Shown: in pieces, positions 37,493-46,365 of the stretch
Position numbering within the stretch: position 1 is the first letter of the stretch
How the letters are laid out: every line of letters begins with the position of its first letter
Source of the DNA: Candidatus Accumulibacter propinquus
GTDB lineage: Bacteria; Pseudomonadota; Gammaproteobacteria; Burkholderiales; Rhodocyclaceae
Direction: 5' to 3'
Assembly: GCA_016714935.1 (NCBI GenBank)
Contig: JADKBU010000018.1
Coordinates: forward strand, 1 to 64,000
DNA length: 64,000 nt
Notes under the pieces: generated by a model
The model's input: only the letters and a program-made list of their open reading frames with translations
Database searches by the model: none
What the model was told of the DNA's origin: nothing
Program-made: the position numbers and the translations under genes

Positions 37493-38799
37493 TGCGCCGG
37501 GCAGGACCAGTTGACCTTGCGTTGCGGCAGCAGGTATCGGACCTCTTCGACACTGCGGTCCTGCAGGCGCAGCACGCGCTCGATGGTCACCACCTCTTGC
37601 GTCGCCAGGTCGGCGATGATCGCCTCGCGGTGCGGCACTTCGGGCGCATAAATCATCACCTTCGGAAGGAGCGGCTTGCCGACCGGCGCCGAACCCACCA
37701 CCGCACCGATCCGGCCATCGCTGAGCTGTACGAGCGAGCCGGGCGGATAGATGCCCATCGCGCGCACGAACAGTTGCAGAAAACCGGTATCGAAGCCGCG
37801 CTGCTCACGGGTCCAAATGGTCGACAAGGCCTCGGCAGGACCCAGCGCGCGGCGGTAGTCAATGGGATTGACCAGCGAGTCGAAGCGGTCGGCAATAGCC
37901 ACTATTCGCGCCGCCAGCGGTATTGCGTTGCCGCTGAGTCGTTCCGGGAAACCGCTGCCGTCGATCCGCTCATGGTGGTGCAGGATGGCGTCGAGCATCG
38001 GTTTCGACAGGCTGCCGGCGCGCATCGCCTCGTCGTGACCGCTACGGCAGTGTGTCCGGAAGATTGCTTCCTCGTGTCGATTGCGTTCGCTGTTGCGCAG
38101 AATCGATGGGCTGATCAAGCGCTTGCCGATGTCGTGCAGCAGTGCGCCCGTACCGAGTACGCGCAGTGCCTGCTCGGGCAACTGCGCTTGCTTGCCGAGC
38201 AGCAGGGAGAGGGTCATCACCGACAGCGCGTGCGCGGCGTGCCCATCGTCATGTCCTTTGTCGGCAATCAGCACGAAGGCGGTATCCGGGTCGGCCAGTA
38301 GCGCTGCAGTTGATTCCTCGCAGACGGCGGCAAGGTCCGCTACGGACTGACGAGGGTTGGTGGAGAAGTCGCGGATGGCTCTGCTCACCGTTCTCGCAGC
38401 TCCGCGGTAGTGCTGTTCGGCTTTGACGAGCCTTTCCCTGAGGGCGTCCATCATCCGCGTGCGTCGGTCCCTGGCCTCCTCGCGCGCGGCTTCCAGCGCC
38501 GCCAGTTCGTCCTGCTCCGCCTTGCCGTCGGCGGTGGGATCAGCCGACGCTGCCCGCATGGGCAGAGGCGGAACCTTGCAGCGAGCCGGGTCGCAGAACA
38601 GTTGCGGCAGTTTCATCGCCGCGATCAGGCGTGCCTGTTCTTCGTCAGCGATGACGAAGGAACTGAACATGAAGTGGTGATCCATCCACGGCACCGGCAA
38701 ACGGACGTGCACCCCCGGACGCAGTTGCGATGCGTCGATGCAGATCTCACCCGCTTGCCGGGTGGCATCATCCGGGGTTGAAGACATATCGTGTGCCAT
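37489..38799 (-). CDS. HD-GYP phosphodiesterase with N-terminal DUF3391 (paralog 2)
   Basis: 436 residues with the same domain order as its downstream twin; the DUF3391 part is near-identical (QLRPGVHVRLPVPWMD). HDIGK and AILHHHERIDGSGF are intact, with GFP again in place of GYP. The middle linker (about residues 75-120) and the C-terminal 40 residues differ most. Such a tandem duplicate is usually a recent local duplication. The products probably act in c-di-GMP turnover. Confidence 0.93.
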   Translation of the reverse strand: MAHDMSSTPDDATRQAGEICIDASQLRPGVHVRLPVPWMDHHFMFSSFVIADEEQARLIAAMKLPQLFCDPARCKVPPLPMRAASADPTADGKAEQDELAALEAAREEARDRRTRMMDALRERLVKAEQHYRGAARTVSRAIRDFSTNPRQSVADLAAVCEESTAALLADPDTAFVLIADKGHDDGHAAHALSVMTLSLLLGKQAQLPEQALRVLGTGALLHDIGKRLISPSILRNSERNRHEEAIFRTHCRSGHDEAMRAGSLSKPMLDAILHHHERIDGSGFPERLSGNAIPLAARIVAIADRFDSLVNPIDYRRALGPAEALSTIWTREQRGFDTGFLQLFVRAMGIYPPGSLVQLSDGRIGAVVGSAPVGKPLLPKVMIYAPEVPHREAIIADLATQEVVTIERVLRLQDRSVEEVRYLLPQRKVNWSCPAQ

Positions 38800-38963
38800 T
38801 GTGCGAAACGGCGTCGTTTGGAGAACGCGCAGCCGACACTACCACAGGACCGCTTGTCCGCCAATCGCGATGGCAGTGAGCTTCGCGCTTGCGGAAAGTA
38901 TTCGGTTGCGCGCAGGCGGACGCCTTGCGGCCTTGCCGCGGCGCGCTCCGCAGCCCTTCCGTC

Positions 38964-40172
38964 TTACCGATCCGTTGCCGAAGCGCGTAGCGTGGTCAGC
39001 AATTTCTGCCCTGGACGACCGTCGGCGGTCATGCCCAGACGCTTCTGTTCGGCCTGAACAGCCTGTCGGGAATTGCTGCCGATCATGCCATCGATCTCTC
39101 CGATCGGATAGCCGCGGCCGGCGAGCAGAGTCTGTAGTTCACGGCGTTCGCGGCGCGAAAGGCCGCCGTCGTCGGTGGGCCATGCGGTGGCAAACGGTTT
39201 GCCGCCCTTGATCCGGTCGGCGAGATGGGCAATCGCCAGGGCATAGCTCTCGGCGGCGTTGTAGCCGTAGATCGCGTCAAAGTTGCGGAATACCAGGAAA
39301 GCCGGACCGCGCGGACCGGCCGGCAGGAGCAGGCCGGCGGCCACATCCGAGGCGGCGAGTGGTTGGCCATCGGCACGGCGCACACCGCGACCTGCCCAGT
39401 ACGACTGCGGCCTTTTATTGCTGCGTCCGGAGACGCTGATATCAAATCCCGGGGGCAGCACGACTTCGTAGCCCCACGGTTCACCCTGTCGCCAGCCCGC
39501 CCGATGCAGGAAATTGGCGGTCGAAGCGAGTGCATCGGGGACACTGTCCATCAGATCCCGCTTGCCGTCGCCGTCACCATCGACCGCCAGGCGCAGAAAG
39601 GTCGAGGGCATGAACTGGGTATGGCCAAAGGCGCCGGCCCAGGAACCGACCAGACGCTCCGGGGTGATGTCGCCGCTGTCCAGGATCTTCAGTGTGCTCA
39701 GGAACTCGCCACGGAAATAGGCCTGCCGACGTCCGAAACAAGCGAGGGTACCGAGTGAGGTCAGCAGGGGGCGCTTCCCGAAGTTGCGCCCGAAGTTGCT
39801 CTCGACACCCCATACAGCGACAACGGTGTCCGCATCTACGCGATAGCGCTCGGCTGCCGCCGCCAGCGTGTCGGCCCATTTCTCGCGCATTGCAAGGGCG
39901 TCGCCAACCCTTTCTTCATCGACCAGAGCAGCGAGGTAATCCCAGATCGGTGTCCGGAACTCGGGTTGATAGTCGAGGAATTCCAACACGCTCATGTCGG
40001 GCGCGAGGCCACGGGTCAATCTATCGAAAGACGCGCTGGAAACCCCTCTCGACGGCGATTCAGCCCGCAGCGCTGCCATGCACGCGCCGAAATGTTCGTC
40101 CGGTGGCGTTGCTTGCGCGGCTGCGGCAGCACTGATCAGCGTCAGGAATCGGACAAGGCAGACAAATTTCAT
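38964..40172 (-). CDS. mltB: MltB-type lytic murein transglycosylase
   Basis: About 402 residues with an export signal (MKFVCLVRFLTLISAAAAA). AVWGVESNFGRNFG holds the catalytic glutamate (about residue 124), and GAFGHTQFMPSTFLRLAVDGDGDGKRDL, NFLHRAGWR and YNAAESYALAIAHLADR are typical of the family. A PG_binding_1 domain (ELQTLLAGRGYPIGEIDGMIG) closes the protein. It cleaves peptidoglycan in the periplasm with formation of anhydromuropeptides. ATG 40172 is chosen over ATG 40184 because it fits a normal signal peptide. Confidence 0.92.
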   Translation of the reverse strand: MKFVCLVRFLTLISAAAAAQATPPDEHFGACMAALRAESPSRGVSSASFDRLTRGLAPDMSVLEFLDYQPEFRTPIWDYLAALVDEERVGDALAMREKWADTLAAAAERYRVDADTVVAVWGVESNFGRNFGKRPLLTSLGTLACFGRRQAYFRGEFLSTLKILDSGDITPERLVGSWAGAFGHTQFMPSTFLRLAVDGDGDGKRDLMDSVPDALASTANFLHRAGWRQGEPWGYEVVLPPGFDISVSGRSNKRPQSYWAGRGVRRADGQPLAASDVAAGLLLPAGPRGPAFLVFRNFDAIYGYNAAESYALAIAHLADRIKGGKPFATAWPTDDGGLSRRERRELQTLLAGRGYPIGEIDGMIGSNSRQAVQAEQKRLGMTADGRPGQKLLTTLRASATDR

Positions 40173-40214
40173 GGCTGAACACACATTGACAAAGGGTGGA
40201 AGGAACTGCGGCGC

Positions 40215-40610
40215 TCAACGGTCAGTTGCGGCTTCAGGCTGCTGTTCACGGCTTGCCGGCACGTCGTGCCGTAGCGGTTTGCGTGCCGGGGCATGAGAAT
40301 TGGCGTCGTACTCAGCATCGCCGATGACTTCACCCTCGATCACAAGACCGCTGGACTGCTGTTCCGGCCCTCTGGCCGGCTGCACTTGCGCGTCCAGCAC
40401 GCGGCGCAGGTGGCGTGTCTTCCACTTCAGGTAGGCAAACAGCAGCGTTCCGCCGACCAGCAGCACTGCGAGAGCCAGCACCGAGAACATGAGGCCGACG
40501 ACCACCAACGTCGCGCTGGCCATGATCGCCAGTAACTTACCGAACCAACCGGAGGGGAGCGCCATCGTTCGTGCGCTTGAAAAACCGCGTGCGTCCTCGT
40601 TGCTGATCAT
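40215..40610 (-). CDS. Small membrane protein of unknown function
   Basis: 131 residues from ATG 40610, with an AAGGAC site. Two hydrophobic segments (about residues 23-62: LLAIMASATLVVVGLMFSVLALAVLLVGGTLLFAYL) look like a two-pass hairpin in the inner membrane, followed by a basic stretch and a hydrophilic tail rich in Pro, Gln and His. No family is recognised. It sits 43 nt before the transglycosylase on the same strand and may be in its unit. Confidence 0.75.
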   Translation of the reverse strand: MISNEDARGFSSARTMALPSGWFGKLLAIMASATLVVVGLMFSVLALAVLLVGGTLLFAYLKWKTRHLRRVLDAQVQPARGPEQQSSGLVIEGEVIGDAEYDANSHAPARKPLRHDVPASREQQPEAATDR

Positions 40611-41164
40611 CGAAGTCCTTGTTTTCAGGTTCGGCGAAGAGTGGTGTCGCCGCCTATTGTAAGATTTCGGAAGTACTCCGGCCATCCCTGGGCAGCACTC
40701 GATGCCGCGATCGCTGGCGGGAGGTCGCTACCGACCAAAAGAACGGCCCGCGCAGGGGGGATCTGGGCGGGCCGGTGTTGCGGTCGCCGCGACACTCCAA
40801 GGGGAGGGGGAGGGGGGAGAGAGCATCCCGACGACGAGACGAATCCTACAGGCGAAAGCTACGGGCATCTGTGGCGTCTATGTTCCATTGTGTGACAGCG
40901 TGTAAGGCCTTGGCTTCCGGCGGGCATCCAGCCTTCAACGTCGCTGTTCGCGTCTTGGAAGTGCTTTCCAATCCCTTCGGGTTGGGCGGCCACTTTCCCT
41001 TGGCGGCTGGCTGCACGGTTGCAAGATGGCATGCGCGGATCGGAGTGCTGCGCCGGCGGGGCATCGCTGGCGCAGCCAATTGACAAGCACGGCTTAGTGT
41101 GGTCTGCTTTGATATAAGGTCGTTTCAGCCTGATCCGAGTACAACCGTGCCGAGGAGGGAATCG
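40611..41164. other. Intergenic region before the injection-system operon
   Basis: 554 nt without a supported gene. It holds an inverted repeat GGCCCGC (40745-40751)/GCGGGCC (40767-40773), a G-rich run near 40799-40818, a TTGACA at 41080-41085 and a GATATAAGG at 41111-41119. The last two are 26 nt apart, so no standard sigma70 promoter is assured. The operon promoter probably lies in this region. Confidence 0.4.
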
Positions 41165-41299
41165 ATGCCGCACTCCTGTTCAAGTTGCAGGCGTCAGCCG
41201 ATGATTGCGGTGACGGATGGAATGCTTCGGCTGCAGATGTTTGCCGTCGGGCCTCTTGCCAGAGCCGGCCGTTTCTGTAAGCGGATGCGGATGACATGA
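41165..41299 (+). CDS. 44-aa leader ORF coupled to the eCIS operon
   Basis: ATG 41165 is preceded by a very strong GAGGAGGG site. The peptide has CSSCRRQP near its start and FCKRMRM near its end, so three cysteines and many basic residues. Its stop overlaps the next start (ATGA, 41296-41299). No family is recognised. It could be a real small protein or a translational leader that sets expression of the injection system. Confidence 0.5.
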   Translation: MPHSCSSCRRQPMIAVTDGMLRLQMFAVGPLARAGRFCKRMRMT

Positions 41300-41934
41300 T
41301 CTCGCATGCATTGACCATCGTGATGAACGAGTTGAACAGGCATCTCGCCGATACCTACGGAGGTGGCGATGGGTCTCCGCAGGTGGCTTTGGGCAACATG
41401 GCGGAAGGCATTGCCAGCGCTCCAGGCAGCAGTGGCGTACCCCGCGATATGCTCATTCTGTCGATGGTGAATATCAAGGAGGAAAAGGCGCTCAAGAACC
41501 TGCCCAATCATGTCCGTAACGATGCGGCTTTGACGGTCACCTACCAAAATCCACCAGTATTTCTGAATTGCCAGATTCTTGTCGTTGCCAGCCATGGCAA
41601 CTATACCAATGCCTTGTTGATGTTGTCGCGGGCGATCCGTTTTTTCCAGTTCAAGAACGTGTTCAGCCAGGATAATGTCGCTCCGGCTTCAATGACCACC
41701 AATGCACCGGGCAATGCCCTCGATCAACTCGAATCGTTCAAGCTCGTCCTCGATCTGTATTCCCCGAGCATGGAGGAGGTCAACCATTTGTGGGGTACCC
41801 TGGGCGGCAAGCAGTATCCTTTTGTTCTGTATGTTCTGCGTCTTCTCGAACTGCAATTCAAGGCCACACAGAGTGAAGGCGTGCTGGTTAACGAGGTGGT
41901 TACCGACTTTTATCAGAAATCGGCGACGGATTAA
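41296..41934 (+). CDS. DUF4255 / Pvc16_N family eCIS protein
   Basis: 212 residues. The start MISHALTIVMNELNRHLADT, the middle ALKNLPNHVRN and VTYQNPPVFLNCQILVVASHGNYTNALLMLSRAIRFFQ, and the end (MEEVNHLWGTLGGKQYPFVLYVLRLLEL) are typical of DUF4255. In Afp/PVC this family (Afp16/Pvc16) is linked to tail termination and to length control of the sheath and tube. It opens the structural operon and is 1 nt from the next start. Confidence 0.92.
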   Translation: MISHALTIVMNELNRHLADTYGGGDGSPQVALGNMAEGIASAPGSSGVPRDMLILSMVNIKEEKALKNLPNHVRNDAALTVTYQNPPVFLNCQILVVASHGNYTNALLMLSRAIRFFQFKNVFSQDNVAPASMTTNAPGNALDQLESFKLVLDLYSPSMEEVNHLWGTLGGKQYPFVLYVLRLLELQFKATQSEGVLVNEVVTDFYQKSATD

Positions 41935-41935
41935 T

Positions 41936-42946
41936 ATGGCAGAGCGGATGGCACGCAGGTACAGAAAACTGTTCGAAGTCCGGATCCTTCACCATTATTG
42001 GCTGGATCGGGGAGCGAGCGTCTTTGACCGGATCACGGATCAGGCGCTGAAAGCCAGACTTCTGCAAGCCTACGATGTACGTCGCTTGCTTGGCATACAG
42101 CCGACTGGAAGCACCCGCGTTGCGCTCGCGGCTAACCAGTGCCTGTTTGAAGAAACGGCACTGGGTTTCGTGGTGCTCCTGAAAGGCACCACGAGCTTGC
42201 CGGCGGACAGCGTCTTCGAGTTCGTGATCGTCGTCAGGGACAGTCGTTTTTTTGACTACTCGGCGTTGACCCTGCGTCCGCAAAGGATCCACGAGGCATA
42301 CGACCGGAGCGAGGGTGTCACCTGTCGCTACAAGGAAAACGTGCCCGTCGTGTCGAATCTGAGCGGGGCGACGAGAGGGGCAGGAACGGGCAAATTGCTG
42401 TTCCTGTCGCGAAGATATCGCCCCCTGGCGCCCACCGAGCAGGTTGAGGCCCTGGGTTTATCGGGTACGGCATTGGGGCAACTCACCAGTGACGGTCCGA
42501 ACGCACGCGTCCAGCAACTTGCCGCCGACGCAAACGACCTCCCGGTGTACCTCCATCAAGGCGACGTGCCGGCGATCATCCCGCCGGCGGGAGTGGTCGG
42601 TGTGCCAGAGCGGGGCGTCAGACTGTCGGACGATGTGGCGGATGACGTATTTGCGCTGATCAGTCTGACCGCCGTGCGTCCGGGCGACAGTGCGTTCAGT
42701 TTTGTCGATGCGGCCGGCCGGGCGAAGAGCAGCCCTCCCATCTACCAGCTTCGCATCAGGAACCGTTCGACGTTCTGGACCTACGTGAACAAGACGACCG
42801 GAGTCGTTGACTCGATTGAATCAGATGCTCTACCCCTGACCCATTTTGGCAACGCAGGCCAAAAGCAAAAGCCTTCCGAACGGCTGGTGAAAGTGGAGAA
42901 GACCGGCGCCGTCATCAGTCGCCTCGTTTCGGAAGTTCATGTCTAA
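41936..42946 (+). CDS. Unrecognised 336-aa protein in the eCIS operon
   Basis: ATG 41936 lies 1 nt after the previous stop. No domain is recognised. The first 120 residues read like a beta-rich globular domain (KLFEVRILHHYWLDRGAS, then FEFVIVVRDSRFFDYSALTL). A second hydrophilic stretch (about 140-200) ends in a further beta-rich part with FALISLTAVRPGDSAFSFVD and RIRNRSTFWTYVN. There are no membrane helices, no signal and few cysteines. Its place between the terminator-like protein and the sheath suggests a structural or assembly role; this is inference. Confidence 0.8.
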   Translation: MAERMARRYRKLFEVRILHHYWLDRGASVFDRITDQALKARLLQAYDVRRLLGIQPTGSTRVALAANQCLFEETALGFVVLLKGTTSLPADSVFEFVIVVRDSRFFDYSALTLRPQRIHEAYDRSEGVTCRYKENVPVVSNLSGATRGAGTGKLLFLSRRYRPLAPTEQVEALGLSGTALGQLTSDGPNARVQQLAADANDLPVYLHQGDVPAIIPPAGVVGVPERGVRLSDDVADDVFALISLTAVRPGDSAFSFVDAAGRAKSSPPIYQLRIRNRSTFWTYVNKTTGVVDSIESDALPLTHFGNAGQKQKPSERLVKVEKTGAVISRLVSEVHV

Positions 42947-42984
42947 CTGCAAGCTCTTACTCTAACCACATACGGGTGATATTC

Positions 42985-44433
42985 ATGGCTACAGCGTACA
43001 AGACTCCAGGCGTTTACATCGAGGAAATTCCAAAATTCCCGCCGTCCATTGCCCCGGTTGCGACCGCGATTCCAGCGTTCATCGGCTATACCCGGAAGGC
43101 CGAGAACCGCACGGCAGCAGATCTGCACCTGAAGCCGACGCGTATCTCCTCGATGATCGAGTACGAAAAATATTTTGGCGGCGCACAATCCGAGGAGGCC
43201 ATCAGCGTGACGGTCACCGTAACCCAGGTGAACGGTGCGACGACGGATCAGCGGGCCGTGGCCAGCCTGAGCGAAGCGGCGCGTTCAAAACACATCATGT
43301 TTTACGCGCTGCAAGTGTATTTCGCCAATGGCGGTGGTCCGTGTTATGTCGTCTCTGTCAACCCCTATACGGCGCTGCCGGGAACTCCCCTGCTTGCCGA
43401 CCTGACGGCGGGTCTGAATACTCTGGTCAAGGCCGACGAACCCACCTTGATTGTGTTTCCGGAAGCGCAGTCCTTGTCGATCGCCGATTTCAAGGCGCTG
43501 CACGACGCCGCGTTGCAACAGTGCGCCGACCTGCAGGACCGCTTTGTGATCATGGACGTCCATGGGGGTGTGGATGGCGTCACCCCGATTTCCCTCTCCG
43601 ACCCGGATGCGAACCTGCTGGCTGCGATCGGCAATTTCAGGGACGACGGTATCGGTACGAACAACCTCAAATATGGTGCGGCCTACGCACCAAACGTGGA
43701 AACCGTGCTGGACTTCGCGTATGACGAATCCAGCACCGACGTCAGCGTCGTCACCAATGGCGTCGCGGCCGCGGCAGTGGCACTGAACACCTTGAATGGC
43801 ACGCAGAATCAGGTCTATGAACTGGCCAAGGCGGCGATCCGCGACTTCCCCTGCAAATTGCCGCCATCGTCGGCGATCGCCGGGATCTATGCTGCCGTCG
43901 ATAACAGCCGCGGGGTCTGGAAAGCACCCGCCAATGTCAGCGTGAACGCCGTCATCCAGCCAACGATCCAGATGTCGAACAGGGATCAGGAAACCATCAA
44001 CGTTGACGTGACGGCAGGCAAGTCGGTGAACGCCATTCGTTCATTCACCGGCAAGGGTCCGCTGGTGTGGGGTGCGCGCACCCTTGCCGGCAATGACAAC
44101 GAATGGCGTTATGTCAGCGTTCGGCGTTTTTTCATCTTTGTCGAGGAGTCGGTCAAGAAGGCCACCGAGCAGTTCGTGTTCGAGCCCAATGATGCCAACA
44201 CCTGGGTCAAAATCCAGGCGATGATCGAAAATTTCCTGACCACCTTGTGGCGTCAGGGGGCTCTGCAGGGAGTCAAGCCGGAACACGCGTTTTACGTCGC
44301 TGTCGGCCTGGGCAAGACCATGACCGCGCTGGATATCCTCGAAGGACGCCTGATTATCGAAATCGGCATGGCGGCGGTGCGGCCGGCCGAGTTCATCATC
44401 CTCAGATTCTCGCACAAGATGGCCGAGTCATGA
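42985..44433 (+). CDS. Contractile sheath protein
   Basis: 482 residues from ATG 42985 (GGGTGAT upstream). The N-terminus YKTPGVYIEEIPKFPPSIAPVATAIPAFIGYT is the universal contractile sheath start. The C-terminus, with KKATEQFVFEPNDANTWVKIQAMIENFLTTLWRQGALQG and IGMAAVRPAEFIIL, forms the T4 gp18-like core that interlocks with its neighbours. It wraps the inner tube and contracts to fire it. Length is in the normal range for eCIS sheaths. Only one sheath gene is present; Afp and PVC have three. Confidence 0.97.
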   Translation: MATAYKTPGVYIEEIPKFPPSIAPVATAIPAFIGYTRKAENRTAADLHLKPTRISSMIEYEKYFGGAQSEEAISVTVTVTQVNGATTDQRAVASLSEAARSKHIMFYALQVYFANGGGPCYVVSVNPYTALPGTPLLADLTAGLNTLVKADEPTLIVFPEAQSLSIADFKALHDAALQQCADLQDRFVIMDVHGGVDGVTPISLSDPDANLLAAIGNFRDDGIGTNNLKYGAAYAPNVETVLDFAYDESSTDVSVVTNGVAAAAVALNTLNGTQNQVYELAKAAIRDFPCKLPPSSAIAGIYAAVDNSRGVWKAPANVSVNAVIQPTIQMSNRDQETINVDVTAGKSVNAIRSFTGKGPLVWGARTLAGNDNEWRYVSVRRFFIFVEESVKKATEQFVFEPNDANTWVKIQAMIENFLTTLWRQGALQGVKPEHAFYVAVGLGKTMTALDILEGRLIIEIGMAAVRPAEFIILRFSHKMAES

Positions 44434-44501
44434 TGCCTGGCCGAGAGATCGGGTCCTAACGTTCCACAGTCGTCAGTATTCAACTTTCCAGGATTACTAT
44501 C

Positions 44502-44939
44502 ATGGCACAAGAATATCCGATTCCCCGCTTCCATTTCCAGGTCGATTGGGGTGGTGCGAAAATAAGTTTCACCGAGGTCACAGGCCTGGTCATGGAACGA
44601 GAAAAAATCGAGTATCGACATAGCGACAGCAAGGATTTCAACAAGATCGCCATGCCCGGTCTGATCAAGAACAACAATATCACCCTGAAACGTGGCAAGT
44701 TCGAAGGGGATTTCGATTATAACAAGTGGCTGGAAGACATCGCCAATGAACGCGTCGACGGTCGCCGCGACGTGGTCATCCGACTACTCAATGAAAAGCA
44801 TACACCGGTCGCGGCGTGGGCGGCAACGCGTTGTTTTCCTGTCAAGATCACTGCTCCTGACCTGAAGTCGGACGCCAATGAGATTGCCGTGGAGAGTATC
44901 GAGATCGCGCACGAAGGTCTCAAGCTGATGAAGATCTGA
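44502..44939 (+). CDS. Inner tube protein 1 (gp19/Hcp-like)
   Basis: 145 residues. The start IPRFHFQVDWGGAKISFTEVTGL and the middle NNITLKRGKFEGDFDYNKWLEDI are the phage T4 gp19 tail-tube family. It forms stacked hexamers inside the sheath. In eCIS loci with two tube genes the first (Afp1-like) is usually the main one. Confidence 0.95.
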   Translation: MAQEYPIPRFHFQVDWGGAKISFTEVTGLVMEREKIEYRHSDSKDFNKIAMPGLIKNNNITLKRGKFEGDFDYNKWLEDIANERVDGRRDVVIRLLNEKHTPVAAWAATRCFPVKITAPDLKSDANEIAVESIEIAHEGLKLMKI

Positions 44940-44954
44940 CGGGGTCGGCGCCGC

Positions 44955-45392
44955 ATGGCTGATTATTACCCGCCGTGGGGGTTCTACTACAAAGTGGAGT
45001 TCGGCATCAGCAAGGATGTCAACGATGCCCGGTTTCAGTCGGTTTCCGGTTTATCGGTCGAATACGATTACGAGAGTTTCAAGGAAGGCGGCGAAAACCG
45101 CTTCGAGCACAAGTTGCCGGTGCGCACCAAGTACGCCGACATGGTGTTGAAGCGGGGCATGCTGAGCGATTCTTCGGTGATCAAGTGGTTCCTGGATGCG
45201 TTTCGTGATCGGCAGTTCACTCCGGCAGACATTAATGTCGTCCTGATGAACGAACAGGGTGAACCCTTGCGAACGTGGAAGATTGCCCATGCGATCCCGA
45301 AGAAGTGGCTGGTGAGTGACCTGAATGCCAACGAAAGCAGCGTCGTGATTGAAACGATGGAACTGACCTACCGCTATTTCACTGTCCAATGA
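44955..45392 (+). CDS. Inner tube protein 2 / tube initiator (Afp5-like)
   Basis: 145 residues, also gp19-like (GFYYKVEFGI, ARFQSVSGLSVEYDYESFKEGG, MVLKRGMLSDSSVIKWFLDAF). It has a charged patch absent from the first tube protein. In Afp/PVC the corresponding protein sits at the baseplate end as the first ring. A weak ribosome site precedes ATG 44955, 15 nt after the first tube gene. Confidence 0.92.
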   Translation: MADYYPPWGFYYKVEFGISKDVNDARFQSVSGLSVEYDYESFKEGGENRFEHKLPVRTKYADMVLKRGMLSDSSVIKWFLDAFRDRQFTPADINVVLMNEQGEPLRTWKIAHAIPKKWLVSDLNANESSVVIETMELTYRYFTVQ

Positions 45393-45481
45393 GTCCATCC
45401 GCTTGTGGCGAGGTTGACGCGCGGCGTAATGGCTTACTCAACCGACCTGTTCTGCCCATTTTTTGGAAAGCCGGGAGCTGA
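45389..45481 (+). CDS. 30-aa ORF coupled on both sides in the eCIS operon
   Basis: Its ATG (45389) overlaps the tube 2 stop (ATGA) and its TGA overlaps the DUF5908 start (TGATG). The peptide has a hydrophilic first half and ends with RPVLPIFWKAGS. Perfect packing on both sides suggests that it is either translated or keeps the ribosomes moving between the flanking genes. No family is recognised. Confidence 0.4.
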   Translation: MSPSACGEVDARRNGLLNRPVLPIFWKAGS

Positions 45482-45660
45482 TGCCCATCGAAATAAAGGA
45501 GTTGCATATCTCGATTGCCGTGAATGGGCCGCCCGGAGCCGCAGGGCAGACCACGCCGGTAGTTGATGCACAAGGCGTCGGCGGGGCCGACCGGGAGGCC
45601 CTGGTGGCCGAGTGTGTGGAACAGGTGTTGCAGATCCTCAGGAACAAGAGCGAAAGATAA
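45481..45660 (+). CDS. DUF5908 family small eCIS protein
   Basis: 59 residues: MPIEIKELHISIAVNG, then ALVAECVEQVLQILRNKSER. Very small DUF5908 proteins are typical partners of eCIS baseplate genes and lie between the tube and the LysM protein, as here. No biochemical role is known. The stop overlaps the next ATG (TAATG). Confidence 0.8.
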   Translation: MPIEIKELHISIAVNGPPGAAGQTTPVVDAQGVGGADREALVAECVEQVLQILRNKSER

Positions 45661-46364
45661 TGGCGGAATCCGGCAAACTTGAAAAGATGCTCATTCTGGC
45701 GTTTTCCGATTCCCGGAAGGCGGAGAGCGGCGGTCTGGCCGAAGCGGACGATTCTTTCGAAGCGCTGATCAATCCCGAGAGTTACACGCAGGAGTACAAA
45801 CTCAAATTCTCCGAATCCGGGCAAGGCCAGGGTACCAGCGGCAAGCAGTTGAAGTACGAGTATACCCAGCCCGAGGAGATGACTTTCGAGTTTCTCTTCG
45901 ACAACACCGGAATTATTGACGGAAAACCACGCGATTCGGTTGCCGACGATTTGAAGCTGTTCAAGCAGGTGTTGATAGAATACAAGGGAGATTCGCACGA
46001 ACCACGCCACTTCAAACTGGTGTGGGGACAGAACTCCATTTTCAAGGGGCGTGTCACCGAAGTCAGCATCACCTACAAGATGTTCAAGAGTGACGGAACG
46101 CCCATTCGTGCGGTTGCCAAAGCGAAGTTCAGGAGCAGTATCGAGGAGCAAAAGCGTGCGGCCAGGGAGAACAAGAGTTCACCGGACCTGACACACGTTC
46201 GCCGGGTCAAGAGAGGGGATACACTGCCGCAACTGTGTTATCGCATCTACGGTGATCCCAGATATTACATCCAGGTGGCGGAATTCAATGCACTCGAGAA
46301 TTTTCGCGTACTCAGGCCGGGCAGTGACCTGACCTTTCCACCGCTGGAAAAGGCGACGCGTTGA
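45660..46364 (+). CDS. LysM-containing baseplate protein (Afp7/gp53-like)
   Basis: 234 residues. The N-terminal part (FEALINPESYTQEYKLKF, GKQLKYEYTQPEEMTFEFLFDNTG) is the CIS baseplate fold. A LysM-like module closes it (VRRVKRGDTLPQLCYRIYGDPRYYIQVAEFNALENFRVLRPGSDLTFPP). In related systems it links the tube to the spike. It begins at the DUF5908 stop. Confidence 0.92.
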   Translation: MAESGKLEKMLILAFSDSRKAESGGLAEADDSFEALINPESYTQEYKLKFSESGQGQGTSGKQLKYEYTQPEEMTFEFLFDNTGIIDGKPRDSVADDLKLFKQVLIEYKGDSHEPRHFKLVWGQNSIFKGRVTEVSITYKMFKSDGTPIRAVAKAKFRSSIEEQKRAARENKSSPDLTHVRRVKRGDTLPQLCYRIYGDPRYYIQVAEFNALENFRVLRPGSDLTFPPLEKATR

Positions 46365-46365
46365 G

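Noticed and set aside
40619..41083. A 154-aa open frame before the eCIS operon
   Set aside because: No ribosome site, no recognisable family and composition typical of random G/C-rich open frames.
41080..41118. TTGACA plus TATAAG as the eCIS promoter
   Set aside because: The spacing is 27 nt, too long for a sigma70 promoter; kept only as a note in the intergenic entry.
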